NCBI GenBank assembly: GCA_900549295.1 | Contig: URNG01000048.1 | Location: 1 to 21,551 of the forward strand | DNA from: an uncultured Rhodocyclaceae bacterium | Lineage (GTDB): Bacteria; Pseudomonadota; Gammaproteobacteria; Burkholderiales; Rhodocyclaceae | Direction of reading: 5' to 3' | Length of the DNA stretch: 21,551 nucleotides | Shown: piece by piece, positions 12,564 to 21,551 of the stretch | How the letters are laid out: every line of letters begins with the position of its first letter | Numbering within the stretch: position 1 is the stretch's first letter | Notes under the pieces: model-generated | What the model saw: the letters and a program-made list of their open reading frames with translations, nothing else | Told to the model about the DNA's origin: nothing | Database searches by the model: none | Program-made: the position numbers and the translations under genes

Positions 12564-13319
12564 ATGACACAGGAACTTTCTCCGCTCGCGGCACGCGCGA
12601 CGGCACCGACATTCAGCCCGCTGTATCGCCAGATCAAGGACTTTCTGGTCGACTGCCTGGCGCGCGGCGAATGGGGGCCGGGAGCGGCGATTCCGAGCGA
12701 GGCCGAACTGGCGCAGCGTTTCAACGTGAGCCAGGGCACGGTGCGCAAGGCGATCGACGAAATGGCGGCAGAAAATCTCCTGGTGCGCCGCCAGGGCAAG
12801 GGGACTTTCGTCGCCACGCACGATGATCCGCGCTCGCACTACCGTTTCCTGCGCTTGTTGCCGGACGACGGTGTGGCGGTCGAGTCGCGCAGCGCGCCCT
12901 TTTCCTGCGAAACAGTGGCGGCCCGCCCGGAAGTGGCGGCCGCTCTGCAGCTTGCCGAGGGCGCGCCAGTCATTTTGCTCAAGCGCTTGCTGAGTTTTGC
13001 CGGCCACGAGGTGATCTATGACCAGATCTACCTGCCGTCTGCGCAGTTTGCGGGCCTGACCCTGGAAACCCTGCGCGCCGGGGAGCGTTCGCTGTACAGC
13101 CTGCTCGAAAACGATTTTGGCGTGCGCATGATCCACGCCGAGGAACGCCTGCGTGCCGTGGCGGCCGATGCGGAAAGCGCCGGCCTGCTTGGCGTAGCCG
13201 TCGGTGCGCCGCTGTTGCTCGTCGAGCGCACGGCCTATACTTACGGCAATCAGCCCGTGGAATGGCGGCGTGGTTTGTACCTGACGACGGCGCACTACTA
13301 TAGGAATGATCTGGGGTGA
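12564..13319 (+). CDS. GntR-family transcriptional regulator, HutC subfamily (UTRA domain)
   Basis: A 251-residue repressor-type protein. The winged helix-turn-helix spans about residues 18-84 (PLYRQIKDFLVDCLARGEW, IPSEAELAQRFNVSQGTVRK, LVRRQGKGTFVA). The UTRA ligand-binding domain follows from about 95 to 245, with LLKRLLSFAGHEVIYDQIYL and PLLLVERTAYTYGNQPVEWR. UTRA domains sense small metabolites. The start ATG at 12564 lacks a strong ribosome-binding site; a GTG six codons upstream is an alternative. Its position directly before sdhC and divergent from mdh suggests control of TCA-cycle genes; this is a context inference. The palindrome at 12503-12518 is the likely binding site. Confidence 0.93.
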   Translation: MTQELSPLAARATAPTFSPLYRQIKDFLVDCLARGEWGPGAAIPSEAELAQRFNVSQGTVRKAIDEMAAENLLVRRQGKGTFVATHDDPRSHYRFLRLLPDDGVAVESRSAPFSCETVAARPEVAAALQLAEGAPVILLKRLLSFAGHEVIYDQIYLPSAQFAGLTLETLRAGERSLYSLLENDFGVRMIHAEERLRAVAADAESAGLLGVAVGAPLLLVERTAYTYGNQPVEWRRGLYLTTAHYYRNDLG

Positions 13320-13381
13320 TTTTCAGCATGGATGCGCCGTAAAAGCGCGCTCTGTGGCGTTTTGTAACAGCCTTTTGTCTG

Positions 13382-13387
13382 TATAAT
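13382..13387 (+). promoter_or_regulatory. Candidate -10 element of the sdh operon promoter
   Basis: A perfect TATAAT lies in the 133-base gap before sdhC, about 66 bases upstream of the chosen start codon. The -35 region is poor (TTGTAA at 13362-13367 is only 14 bases away). The flanking TGTCTGTATAAT partly resembles the half-site TGTCTTAT of the palindrome before gntR, so the same regulator might act here; that likeness is weak. Confidence 0.45.
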
Positions 13388-13452
13388 TACCGCTCTTTTC
13401 AAACCACGTACAAGCGGAAAACCGCACTTCTTACACGCGAGGGATGACGTTC

Positions 13453-13833
13453 ATGGCAGAAATGTCCATCAAGAAGAAGCGTCCAAAAAATTTGGACCTC
13501 ACAACGATCAAATTGCCGTGGAGCGGCAAGGTATCGATTCTTCACCGAATCAGCGGCGCGGGTTTGTTCCTGATGCTGCCCCTGATCATCTGGCTGTTCG
13601 GCGCGAGTTTCACTTCGCCGGAAACCTTTGCGGCGGTGAGCGGCAACCTGTTGGTCAAGGTGATCCTGGCAGGTCTGATCTGGGCATTTACGCACCATTT
13701 CTGCGCCGGCATCCGTTTTCTGCTGATCGACCGCCACATCTGCGTCGAGAAGGAAGCAGCGCAGCAGTCGGCGCTCGTCGTCCTGGCCGTGAGCATTCCG
13801 CTGACGCTCGTTCTGTGGGGGATTCTGCTGTGA
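13453..13833 (+). CDS. sdhC: Succinate dehydrogenase cytochrome b556 subunit
   Basis: Membrane anchor of complex II that helps bind heme b and ubiquinone. 126 residues with three membrane helices (about 32-52, 65-85, 105-125). SILHRISGAGLF carries the quinone-site Ser28 and Arg32. HHFCAGIRFLLID carries the heme-ligand His82. The start at 13453 has GAGGGA about eight bases before it. An ATG at 13444 is in frame but sits on that same Shine-Dalgarno-like sequence, and one at 13462 is also possible. The stop overlaps the sdhD GTG by four bases (GTGA). First gene of the sdhCDABE cluster. Confidence 0.95.
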   Translation: MAEMSIKKKRPKNLDLTTIKLPWSGKVSILHRISGAGLFLMLPLIIWLFGASFTSPETFAAVSGNLLVKVILAGLIWAFTHHFCAGIRFLLIDRHICVEKEAAQQSALVVLAVSIPLTLVLWGILL

Positions 13834-14180
13834 TCAATCGTATCGTTGTCGGCGCGCACTATGGTCTGAAGGACTGGATCATCCAGCGCGTCACCGCCAT
13901 CGTCATGGCGCTTTACACGGTCGTTCTGCTGGCCGTCCTGCTGGTGCAGCGCCCTTCCGGTTTCGAAGCTTGGCGCGAGATGTTCGCTTCCTGCGGCCTG
14001 CTGAAGATGGCGACCTTCCTCTTCTTTGCCAGCCTCTTCTATCACGCTTGGATCGGCATGCGTGATTTGTGGATGGATTATGTCAAGCCGGTCGGCCTGC
14101 GCCTGACCCTGCATGTTGTGACCGTTGTGGTGCTGGTGGTGTACACCGCGTGGGTTGCCACGATTCTCTGGAGGCTGTAA
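13830..14180 (+). CDS. sdhD: Succinate dehydrogenase hydrophobic membrane anchor subunit
   Basis: Second membrane anchor of complex II, 116 residues from a GTG start that overlaps the sdhC stop. GGGGGA about eight bases upstream supports this start. Three membrane helices are visible (about 20-40, 56-76, 92-114). HAWIGMRDLWMDY contains the heme-ligand His72 and the quinone-site Asp83-Tyr84 pair, matching H71, D82 and Y83 of the E. coli protein. The opening HYGLKDWIIQRVTAIVMALY is typical of betaproteobacterial SdhD. Translation is probably coupled to sdhC. Confidence 0.95.
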   Translation: MINRIVVGAHYGLKDWIIQRVTAIVMALYTVVLLAVLLVQRPSGFEAWREMFASCGLLKMATFLFFASLFYHAWIGMRDLWMDYVKPVGLRLTLHVVTVVVLVVYTAWVATILWRL

Positions 14181-14182
14181 GC

Positions 14183-15967
14183 GTGAGTATTCCTGTTCTC
14201 AAATTTGATGCGGTGATCGTGGGGGCCGGCGGTGCCGGTCTGCGCTCTGCCATCCAGTTGTCCGAGGCCGGCCTGAAAACCGCCGTGCTGTCCAAGGTTT
14301 TCCCGACCCGCTCGCACACCGTGGCGGCCCAGGGCGGCGTCGCCGCTTCGCTCGGCAACTCCGAGGAAGATCACTGGCACTGGCACATGTACGACACCGT
14401 CAAGGGTTCCGACTGGCTCGGCGACCAGGACGCCATCGAATTCATGGTGCGCCAAGCCAACCAGTGCGTGGTCGAACTCGAACACTACGGTATGCCGTTC
14501 GACCGCACCGACAATGGCAAGATCTACCAGCGTCCGTTCGGCGGCCACATGTCGAACTTCGGCGAGAAGCCGGTGCGCCGCTCCTGCGCCGCGGCCGACC
14601 GTACCGGCCACGCCATGCTGCACGCCATGTACCAGCGCAACGTCAAGGCCAACACCCAGTTCTTCGTCGAATGGATGGCGCTCGACCTGATCCGCGACAG
14701 CGAAGGCCACGTGCTCGGCGTGACCGCGATGGAAATGGAAACCGGCCAGGTCGTCATCTTCCATTCGCGCGCCACCATCTTTGCGACCGGCGGCGCGGGT
14801 CGCATCTTCCATTCCTCGACCAATGCCTTCATCAACACCGGCGACGGTCTGGGCATGGCGGCGCGGGCCGGCATTCCGCTGGAAGACATGGAATTCTGGC
14901 AGTTCCATCCGACCGGCGTGGCCGGCGCGGGCGTGCTGATTACCGAAGGCGTGCGTGGCGAAGGCGGCATTTTGCGCAACGCCAACAAGGAACGTTTCAT
15001 GGAGCGCTACGCGCCGAACGCCAAGGATCTGGCTTCGCGCGACGTGGTTTCGCGCGCCATGACCACCGAAATCAACGAAGGGCGCGGCTGCGGTCTGAAC
15101 AAGGATTACGTGCTGCTCGACATCACCCACCTCGATCCGAACGTCATCATGAAGCGCCTGCCGGGCATCCGCGAAATCGGCCTGCAATTTGCTGGCGTCG
15201 ATTGCATCAAGGAGCCGCTGCCGGTGGTGCCGACCTGTCACTACCAGATGGGCGGCATTCCGACGCACTACTCGGGCCGTGTCGTGGTGCCGCAGGACGG
15301 CAACCCGAACACCGTCGTGCCGGGCTTCTACGCCGCCGGCGAGTGCGCCTGCGCCTCGGTGCACGGGGCCAACCGCCTCGGCACCAACTCGCTGCTCGAC
15401 CTCCTGGTGTTCGGCAAGTCGGCCGGCGATTCCGCCGTGGAAGACCTCAAGGGTGGCAAGGAACATCGCCCGCTGCCGCAGGATGCGGCGGAAAAATCGC
15501 TCTCGCGCATCGCCGCGCTCGACAACCGCAAGGGCGGTGCCAACGTGCACGAAACCCGGCTGGCCATGCAGCGCACCATGCAGGCCCACGCCGGCGTGTT
15601 CCGCTTCGGCGACCTCTTGAAGAGCGGCGTCGAGAAGATTCTCGAAGTCGAAAAGGCCGCCCGCGAGCTGGAAATCAAGGACAAGTCGATGGCCTGGAAC
15701 ACGGCGCGCACCGAAGCCCTGGAGATGGAAAACCTGATCGAAGTCGCCAAGGCCACCATGCTCTCCGCCGAGGCGCGCAAGGAATCACGCGGCGCGCACG
15801 TGCGCGACGATGCGCCGGACACCCCGGAATTCCCGAACGGCCGCAACGACGCCGAATGGCTCAAGCACACGCTGTTCAGCCCGGTGGACAACAGCATCAG
15901 CTACAAGCCGGTGACCATGCAGCCGCTGACCGTCGAACCCATCGCGCTCAAGACGCGCTCGTACTAA
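14183..15967 (+). CDS. sdhA: Succinate dehydrogenase flavoprotein subunit
   Basis: Catalytic subunit of complex II; oxidises succinate to fumarate with covalently bound FAD. 594 residues from a GTG start at 14183, with GGAGG at 14170-14174. The FAD dinucleotide-binding motif GAGGAGLRSA begins at residue 14, and RSHTVAAQGG places the flavin-linked histidine at residue 45, as in E. coli. The active-site region includes EFWQFHPTGVAGAGVLITEG and, later, PTCHYQMGGIPTHYSG and ECACASVHGANRLGTNSLLD. Length and C-terminus (ending KTRSY) are normal. It begins two bases after the sdhD stop and is followed 12 bases later by sdhB. Confidence 0.98.
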   Translation: MSIPVLKFDAVIVGAGGAGLRSAIQLSEAGLKTAVLSKVFPTRSHTVAAQGGVAASLGNSEEDHWHWHMYDTVKGSDWLGDQDAIEFMVRQANQCVVELEHYGMPFDRTDNGKIYQRPFGGHMSNFGEKPVRRSCAAADRTGHAMLHAMYQRNVKANTQFFVEWMALDLIRDSEGHVLGVTAMEMETGQVVIFHSRATIFATGGAGRIFHSSTNAFINTGDGLGMAARAGIPLEDMEFWQFHPTGVAGAGVLITEGVRGEGGILRNANKERFMERYAPNAKDLASRDVVSRAMTTEINEGRGCGLNKDYVLLDITHLDPNVIMKRLPGIREIGLQFAGVDCIKEPLPVVPTCHYQMGGIPTHYSGRVVVPQDGNPNTVVPGFYAAGECACASVHGANRLGTNSLLDLLVFGKSAGDSAVEDLKGGKEHRPLPQDAAEKSLSRIAALDNRKGGANVHETRLAMQRTMQAHAGVFRFGDLLKSGVEKILEVEKAARELEIKDKSMAWNTARTEALEMENLIEVAKATMLSAEARKESRGAHVRDDAPDTPEFPNGRNDAEWLKHTLFSPVDNSISYKPVTMQPLTVEPIALKTRSY

Positions 15968-15979
15968 TCGGAGAAGAAC

Positions 15980-16690
15980 ATGAGCAAACGCATGGTTCAA
16001 TTCAGCATCTACCGCTACGATCCGGACAAGGACGACGCGCCCTACATGCAGGACATCTCGGTCGAGCTGGAACCGACCGACCGCAAGCTGCTGGACGCGC
16101 TGGTCAAGCTGAAGGCGAAGGACGACACGCTCTCCTTCCGCCGCTCCTGCCGTGAGGGCGTCTGCGGTTCGGACGCCATGAACATCAACGGCAAGAACGG
16201 TCTGGCCTGTCTGATCAACGTCGAAGATCTCAAGCAGCCCATCGTCCTGCGTCCGCTGCCGGCGCTGCCGGTCATCCGCGACCTGATCGTGGACATGACC
16301 CAGTTCTTCAAGCAGTACCACTCGATCAAGCCCTACCTCATCAACAACGATCCGCCGCCGGAGCGCGAGCGCCTGCAATCGCCGGAAGACCGCGAGGAAC
16401 TCGACGGCCTCTACGAGTGCATCCTGTGCGCCTGCTGCTCGACCTCCTGCCCGTCGTTCTGGTGGAACCCGGACAAGTTCGTCGGCCCGGCCGGTCTGCT
16501 GGCGGCTTACCGCTTCATCGCCGACACGCGCGATCAGGCCACCAACGAGCGTCTCGACAACCTCGAGGATCCGTACCGTCTGTTCCGCTGCCACACCATC
16601 ATGCACTGCGTCGATGTCTGCCCGAAGGGTCTCAACCCGACCAAGGCCATCGGCAAGATCAAGGACATGATGGTGAGCCGTGCGGTTTGA
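15980..16690 (+). CDS. sdhB: Succinate dehydrogenase iron-sulfur subunit
   Basis: Carries electrons from FAD to quinone through three clusters. 236 residues. The plant-type [2Fe-2S] ligands are C57, C62, D65 and C77 (SCREGVCGSD and GLAC). The C-terminal ferredoxin domain has CILCACCSTSCPS (C147, C150, C153 for [4Fe-4S]; C157 for [3Fe-4S]) and CHTIMHCVDVCPKGLNP (C204, C210 for [3Fe-4S]; C214 for [4Fe-4S]), all as in E. coli SdhB. GGAGA precedes the ATG by about six bases. The stop TGA overlaps the sdhE ATG by one base (TGATG). Confidence 0.98.
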   Translation: MSKRMVQFSIYRYDPDKDDAPYMQDISVELEPTDRKLLDALVKLKAKDDTLSFRRSCREGVCGSDAMNINGKNGLACLINVEDLKQPIVLRPLPALPVIRDLIVDMTQFFKQYHSIKPYLINNDPPPERERLQSPEDREELDGLYECILCACCSTSCPSFWWNPDKFVGPAGLLAAYRFIADTRDQATNERLDNLEDPYRLFRCHTIMHCVDVCPKGLNPTKAIGKIKDMMVSRAV

Positions 16691-16956
16691 TGGAACGCGC
16701 TGACTACGAACGCCTGCGCTGGCGGTGCATCCGCCGCGCCCTGCTCGAACTCGACATCACGCTGACGCGTTTTCTCGATCATGGCTTCGCTGAACTCAGC
16801 GAAGCCGAGCAGGCGGCGTTCGTCGATCTGGTGGCGCTGGAAGACCACGAACTGTGGTACCTGGTCAGCGGCAAGGAGGAGTGCACCGCGGAGCTTGCAC
16901 ACTTCGCGCCGCTGGTCGAAAAAGTCCGTAAGTGTTCAGTAAGGTTGGCGGATTAA
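16690..16956 (+). CDS. sdhE: Succinate dehydrogenase assembly factor SdhE (FAD assembly factor, YgfY type)
   Basis: Small helical protein (88 residues) that promotes covalent attachment of FAD to SdhA. The family pattern is clear: RLRWRCIRRALLELDITLTR, then FLDHGFAELSEAEQAAFVDL and LEDHELWYLVSGKEE. The conserved RGxxE motif appears here as R16-A17-L18-L19-E20, so the usual glycine is alanine; the glycine is known to matter for flavinylation in enterobacterial SdhE. One extra residue (Ile14) precedes the paired arginines compared with E. coli. The ATG overlaps the sdhB stop, so translation is coupled. The gene is immediately downstream of its target operon, supporting the assignment. Confidence 0.92.
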   Translation: MERADYERLRWRCIRRALLELDITLTRFLDHGFAELSEAEQAAFVDLVALEDHELWYLVSGKEECTAELAHFAPLVEKVRKCSVRLAD

Positions 16957-16985
16957 GTTTCGCCTGCTAACGAGACAAGTAGTTT

Positions 16986-17014
16986 TTGGCAGTGCAGTGA
17001 TAAACCAATACCTG
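16986..17014 (+). promoter_or_regulatory. Weak candidate promoter before gltA
   Basis: TTGGCA (16986-16991) matches the -35 consensus at five of six bases, and TACCTG (17009-17014) is a poor -10 at 17-base spacing. The 75-base gap after sdhE has no terminator, so gltA may also be read from the sdh promoter. Confidence 0.25.
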
Positions 17015-17031
17015 TAAAGGGAAACAAAACC

Positions 17032-18330
<1,299 letters not shown>

Positions 18331-18344
18331 TCGCATGCATGACG

Positions 18345-18367
18345 GGCGGCCGCAAGGCCGCCTTTTT
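18345..18367 (+). terminator. Intrinsic terminator after gltA
   Basis: GGCGGCC (18345-18351) pairs with GGCCGCC (18356-18362) around a GCAA tetraloop and is followed at once by T5 (18363-18367). It lies 14 bases after the gltA stop. It implies that sucA has its own promoter in the remaining 57 bases or depends on read-through; no clear promoter was seen there. Confidence 0.9.
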
Positions 18368-18424
18368 CACATGTAGGGTCTTGTTGCTCTGCACAAATAC
18401 AAAGAAATGTTGGTGGAGGTGCCT

Positions 18425-21268
18425 ATGAATACGATGGACGACAAATTCGACAGCTCGCTTTACTTCGGCGGCAACGCGCCTTTCGTCGAAGAAGTTTACG
18501 AGAACTACCTCAACGATCCGTCCTCGGTGTCCGCCGAGTGGCGCGATTACTTCGACCGTCTGGCGCAGATGCCCGGCTTCGTCGCCCGCGACGTGGCGCA
18601 CACGCCGGTCATTTCGGCCTTTGCCGAACTGGCGCGCGACGGCGGCTTCCGTCCGGCTGCCGCGCCGGCCGCCGGCGCTGAAAACAGGAAACAGTCGGCG
18701 GTCGGCCAACTGGTCACGGCCTACCGTTCGCTCGGCACGCGCTGGGCCGACCTCGATCCGCTGAAGCGCGTCGCTCGCCCGAAGCTCGACGAACTGGAAC
18801 CGTCCTTCTACGGTTTCACCGATGCCGACCTGAAGCAGACCTTCAACGTCGGCTCGCTCAAGGGGCTGCCGGAAAACGCGCAACTGTCGGACATTCTGGA
18901 AACCCTGCGCCAGACGTACTGCGGCACCATCGGTGTTGAATATATGTACATGACCGATTACAACGAAAAACGCTGGTTGCAGGACAAGCTGGAAAGCATC
19001 CGCTCGCGTCCCACCTACAGCAGCGAGCAGAAAAAGCGCATCCTGGAGCGCCTGACCGCCGCCGAAACCCTGGAACGCTACCTGCACACCAAGTACGTCG
19101 GGCAGAAGCGTTTCTCGCTGGAAGGCGGCGAGTCGCTGATCGTCGCGATGGATGAAGCCATCCGCAGCGGCGGCGCGATGGGCGTCGACGAAGTGGTGGT
19201 CGGCATGGCCCACCGCGGCCGCCTGAACGTGCTGGTCAATACCCTGGGCAAGGCGCCTTCCATGCTGTTCGAGGAGTTCGAGGGCAAGAAGAAAAGCGAT
19301 CTCTCCGCTGGCGACGTCAAGTACCACATGGGCTTCTCGTCCGACGTGGCGACGCCGGGCGGCGCCTGCCACCTGACGCTGGCCTTCAACCCCTCGCATC
19401 TGGAAATCGTCAACCCGGTGGTCGAAGGCTCGGTTTACGCGCGCCAGCTGCGCCGTGGCGAAGGCAGCCAGCAGAAGGTGATGCCCATCCTCATTCACGG
19501 CGACGCGGCGGTTGCCGGGCAGGGCGTGAACCAGGAAATGCTCAACTTCTCGCAGACGCGCGGTTACGGCGTCGGCGGCACGCTGCACATCGTGGTGAAC
19601 AACCAGGTCGGTTTCACCACCAGCGACCCGCGCGATTACCGCTCCGGCCACTACTGCACCGACATCTTCAAGATGGTCGATGCGCCGATCTTCCACGTCA
19701 ATGGCGACGACCCGGAAGCGGTGGCGCTGGCAACCCAGATCGCCGTCGAGTACCGCCAGACCTTCCACAAAAACGTCGTCATCGACATCTTCTGCTTCCG
19801 CAAGCTCGGCCACAACGAGCAGGACGAGCCGATGGTGACGCAGCCTTTGATGTACAAAATCATCGCCAAGCACCCCGGCACCCGCAAGCTCTACGGCGAC
19901 AAGCTGATCGCCGAGGGTATCCTGGCCGCCGACGGCCCCGATCAGATGATCGCCGAGTACCGCGCCCATCTGGACAAGGGCGAGTTGCTCTACAACCCGG
20001 TGCTGGCTGGCTACAAGCACCCGATGACCATCGACTGGGCGCCCTATCTGGCCAAGAAATACATCGAAACCTGCGATACCAGCGTACCGACGGCTGAATT
20101 GCAGCGTCTGGCGCAGCGCCTGACGACGATTCCGGAAGGCTTCACTCTGCACTCGCGGGTCAAGAAGATCGTCGAAGACCGCGCCGCGATGGGCGAAGGC
20201 AAGCTGCCGGTGGATTGGGGCATGGCCGAGAATCTGGCCTACGCCTCGCTGCTGGTTTCCGGCTACGGCGTGCGCATCTCCGGCGAGGATGTCGGGCGCG
20301 GCACCTTCTTCCACCGCCACGCCGCCTTCCACGATCAGAACCGCACCAGTTGGGACGAAGGCACCTACCACCCGCTGAAAAACCTCCAGGAAAAGCAGGC
20401 CGGTTTCCAGTGCTACGATTCGGTGCTGTCGGAAGAAGCCGTGCTCGCTTTCGACTACGGCTATTCGTCGGCCACGCCCTACGAGCTGGTGATCTGGGAA
20501 GGCCAGTTCGGCGACTTCGCCAACGGCGCGCAGGTGGTCATCGACCAATTCATTTCCTCCGGCGAAGCCAAGTGGGGCCGCGCCTCCGGTCTGGTCATGC
20601 TGCTGCCGCACGGCTACGAAGGGCAGGGGCCGGAGCACTCCTCCGCCCGCCTGGAGCGTTTCATGCAGGCTTGCGCCGAAAACAACATGGAAGTGTGCGT
20701 GCCGACCACGGCGGCGCAGGTGTTCCACATGCTGCGTCGGCAGGGGGTGCGCATGCAGAGGAAACCCTTGGTGGTCATGTCGCCGAAATCGCTGCTGCGC
20801 CACAAGGACGCCGCCTCCTCGCTGGAAGAATTGGCGACTGGCGAATTCCAGCGCGTCATCGGCGAAACTGACGCCATCGATGCGAAGAAGGTGAAGCGCG
20901 TCATTCTCTGCTCCGGCAAGGTCTATTACGACTTGGTCAACGCCCGCCGCGAGAAGAAAATCACCGACATCGCCATCGTCCGCCTGGAACAGCTTTATCC
21001 CTTCCCGAAGGAATCGCTGGAGAAGGAAATGGCCAAGTATCCCAAGGCCACCGAAGTGGTGTGGGCACAGGAAGAGCCGCGCAACCAGGGGGCCTGGTAC
21101 TGGATGGCCTCGCGCAACCATCTGGTGAGCCAGATCGGCACGAAGCAGAAGCTGCTGCTGGTCGCCCGCCCGGCCTCGTCCTCGCCGGCCGTGGGCTACC
21201 TCGCCAAGCACAACGAGCAACAAAAGGCATTGATCGAGTCCGCTCTGGGCAAGATCGACTACCAATAA
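18425..21268 (+). CDS. sucA: 2-oxoglutarate dehydrogenase E1 component
   Basis: Thiamin-diphosphate-dependent decarboxylase of the 2-oxoglutarate dehydrogenase complex, 947 residues. The N-terminal segment (SSLYFGGNAPFVEEVYENYL) is the E2-binding motif region of bacterial E1o. VVVGMAHRGRLNVLVNTLGK (about 257-276), FNPSHLEIVNPVVEGSVYAR (321-340), and GDAAVAGQGVNQE with NNQVGFTTSD (the ThDP/Mg site, from about 359) are all present, as are HGYEGQGPEHSSARLERFMQ and the C-terminal AQEEPRNQGAW. GGAGGT at 18415-18420 places the start at ATG 18425; ATG 18407 and 18434 are less suited. It is followed 24 bases later by the E2 gene, as in most proteobacteria. Confidence 0.98.
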   Translation: MNTMDDKFDSSLYFGGNAPFVEEVYENYLNDPSSVSAEWRDYFDRLAQMPGFVARDVAHTPVISAFAELARDGGFRPAAAPAAGAENRKQSAVGQLVTAYRSLGTRWADLDPLKRVARPKLDELEPSFYGFTDADLKQTFNVGSLKGLPENAQLSDILETLRQTYCGTIGVEYMYMTDYNEKRWLQDKLESIRSRPTYSSEQKKRILERLTAAETLERYLHTKYVGQKRFSLEGGESLIVAMDEAIRSGGAMGVDEVVVGMAHRGRLNVLVNTLGKAPSMLFEEFEGKKKSDLSAGDVKYHMGFSSDVATPGGACHLTLAFNPSHLEIVNPVVEGSVYARQLRRGEGSQQKVMPILIHGDAAVAGQGVNQEMLNFSQTRGYGVGGTLHIVVNNQVGFTTSDPRDYRSGHYCTDIFKMVDAPIFHVNGDDPEAVALATQIAVEYRQTFHKNVVIDIFCFRKLGHNEQDEPMVTQPLMYKIIAKHPGTRKLYGDKLIAEGILAADGPDQMIAEYRAHLDKGELLYNPVLAGYKHPMTIDWAPYLAKKYIETCDTSVPTAELQRLAQRLTTIPEGFTLHSRVKKIVEDRAAMGEGKLPVDWGMAENLAYASLLVSGYGVRISGEDVGRGTFFHRHAAFHDQNRTSWDEGTYHPLKNLQEKQAGFQCYDSVLSEEAVLAFDYGYSSATPYELVIWEGQFGDFANGAQVVIDQFISSGEAKWGRASGLVMLLPHGYEGQGPEHSSARLERFMQACAENNMEVCVPTTAAQVFHMLRRQGVRMQRKPLVVMSPKSLLRHKDAASSLEELATGEFQRVIGETDAIDAKKVKRVILCSGKVYYDLVNARREKKITDIAIVRLEQLYPFPKESLEKEMAKYPKATEVVWAQEEPRNQGAWYWMASRNHLVSQIGTKQKLLLVARPASSSPAVGYLAKHNEQQKALIESALGKIDYQ

Positions 21269-21292
21269 CTACTACCGCAGAGTGGAGTCATC

Positions 21293-21551
21293 ATGAGCAT
21301 TATCGAAGTTCAAGTACCGCAACTCTCCGAATCCGTCGCCGAAGGCACGCTGGCTTCCTGGAAGAAGAAGATCGGCGAAGCCGTTGCCCGCGACGAAATC
21401 CTGATCGACATCGAAACCGACAAGGTCGTCCTCGAAGTGCCCTCGCCGGGTGCCGGCGTGCTGGTCGAAATCATCAAGGGCGACGGTGAAACCGTCGTCT
21501 CCGGTGAATTGATCGCCAAGATCGACACCACCGCCGTGGCGGGTGCTGCCG
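21293..21551 (+). CDS. sucB: 2-oxoglutarate dehydrogenase E2 component (dihydrolipoyl succinyltransferase), N-terminal part
   Basis: The first 86 codons are present; the gene runs off the right edge. The visible part is a complete lipoyl domain: VQVPQLSESVAEGTLASWKK, then IDIETDKVVLEVPSPGAGV, with the lipoylated lysine at residue 44 (ETDKV). The loop matches E2 of the 2-oxoglutarate complex rather than pyruvate dehydrogenase, where the corresponding motif is usually GDKASM-like. GTGGAG about five bases before the ATG is the ribosome-binding site. It follows sucA by 24 bases and is certainly in the same transcript. The catalytic acyltransferase domain is outside the window. Confidence 0.95.
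   Translation, partial: MSIIEVQVPQLSESVAEGTLASWKKKIGEAVARDEILIDIETDKVVLEVPSPGAGVLVEIIKGDGETVVSGELIAKIDTTAVAGAA

Noticed and set aside
13830..14185. GTG start codons for both sdhD and sdhA seemed unusual.
   Set aside because: Both have good ribosome-binding sites and correct N-termini, and GTG starts are common in GC-rich betaproteobacteria.

Overview
The window reads as a chromosomal segment of a GC-rich betaproteobacterium. I infer Rhodocyclales or a close relative from the gene order mdh / gntR-sdhCDABE-gltA-sucAB, the protein sequences, and an NnrS gene typical of denitrifiers. No 16S gene or other phylogenetic marker is present, so the placement is an inference. There are no tRNA or rRNA genes, CRISPR arrays, insertion sequences or phage genes. 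No gap between genes exceeds 300 bases.

Left part (1-5056). The start of an Rpn/YhgA-like nuclease gene runs off the left edge on the minus strand. Next come nnrS (minus) and a divergent FMN-dependent nitronate monooxygenase-family gene. A pair of envelope genes follows: an outer-membrane beta-barrel and a small periplasmic phosphate-binding-like protein. A stand-alone two-CBS-domain protein ends the block.

Middle part (5050-11269). A minus-strand run encodes a small alpha/beta protein, an MFS transporter, a HpcH/HpaI-CitE-type CoA-ester lyase and a TruC-like pseudouridine synthase. A GcvA-like LysR gene diverges from its head. A TauE/SafE permease with its own divergent LysR regulator follows. 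The block from about 6886 to 11269 looks like accessory transport and regulation genes lying between the CoA-ester lyase and mdh.

Right part (11311-21551). This is a compact TCA-cycle locus. Malate dehydrogenase (minus) diverges from a HutC-type GntR regulator. Then come sdhC, sdhD, sdhA, sdhB and sdhE with overlapping or nearly abutting ends, citrate synthase with a clear terminator, 2-oxoglutarate dehydrogenase E1 and the start of its E2 subunit. Together they carry carbon from citrate formation through 2-oxoglutarate oxidation, succinate oxidation to quinone, and malate oxidation. A perfect 16-bp palindrome sits between mdh and gntR and is the best operator candidate for the GntR protein.

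I found no convincing new multi-gene system; most of the window is core metabolism. The observations most worth checking are a 14-bp tandem duplication that knocks the better ribosome-binding site and start of the outer-membrane protein gene out of frame, the GntR-linked palindrome, and a Gly-to-Ala change in the RGxxE motif of SdhE.
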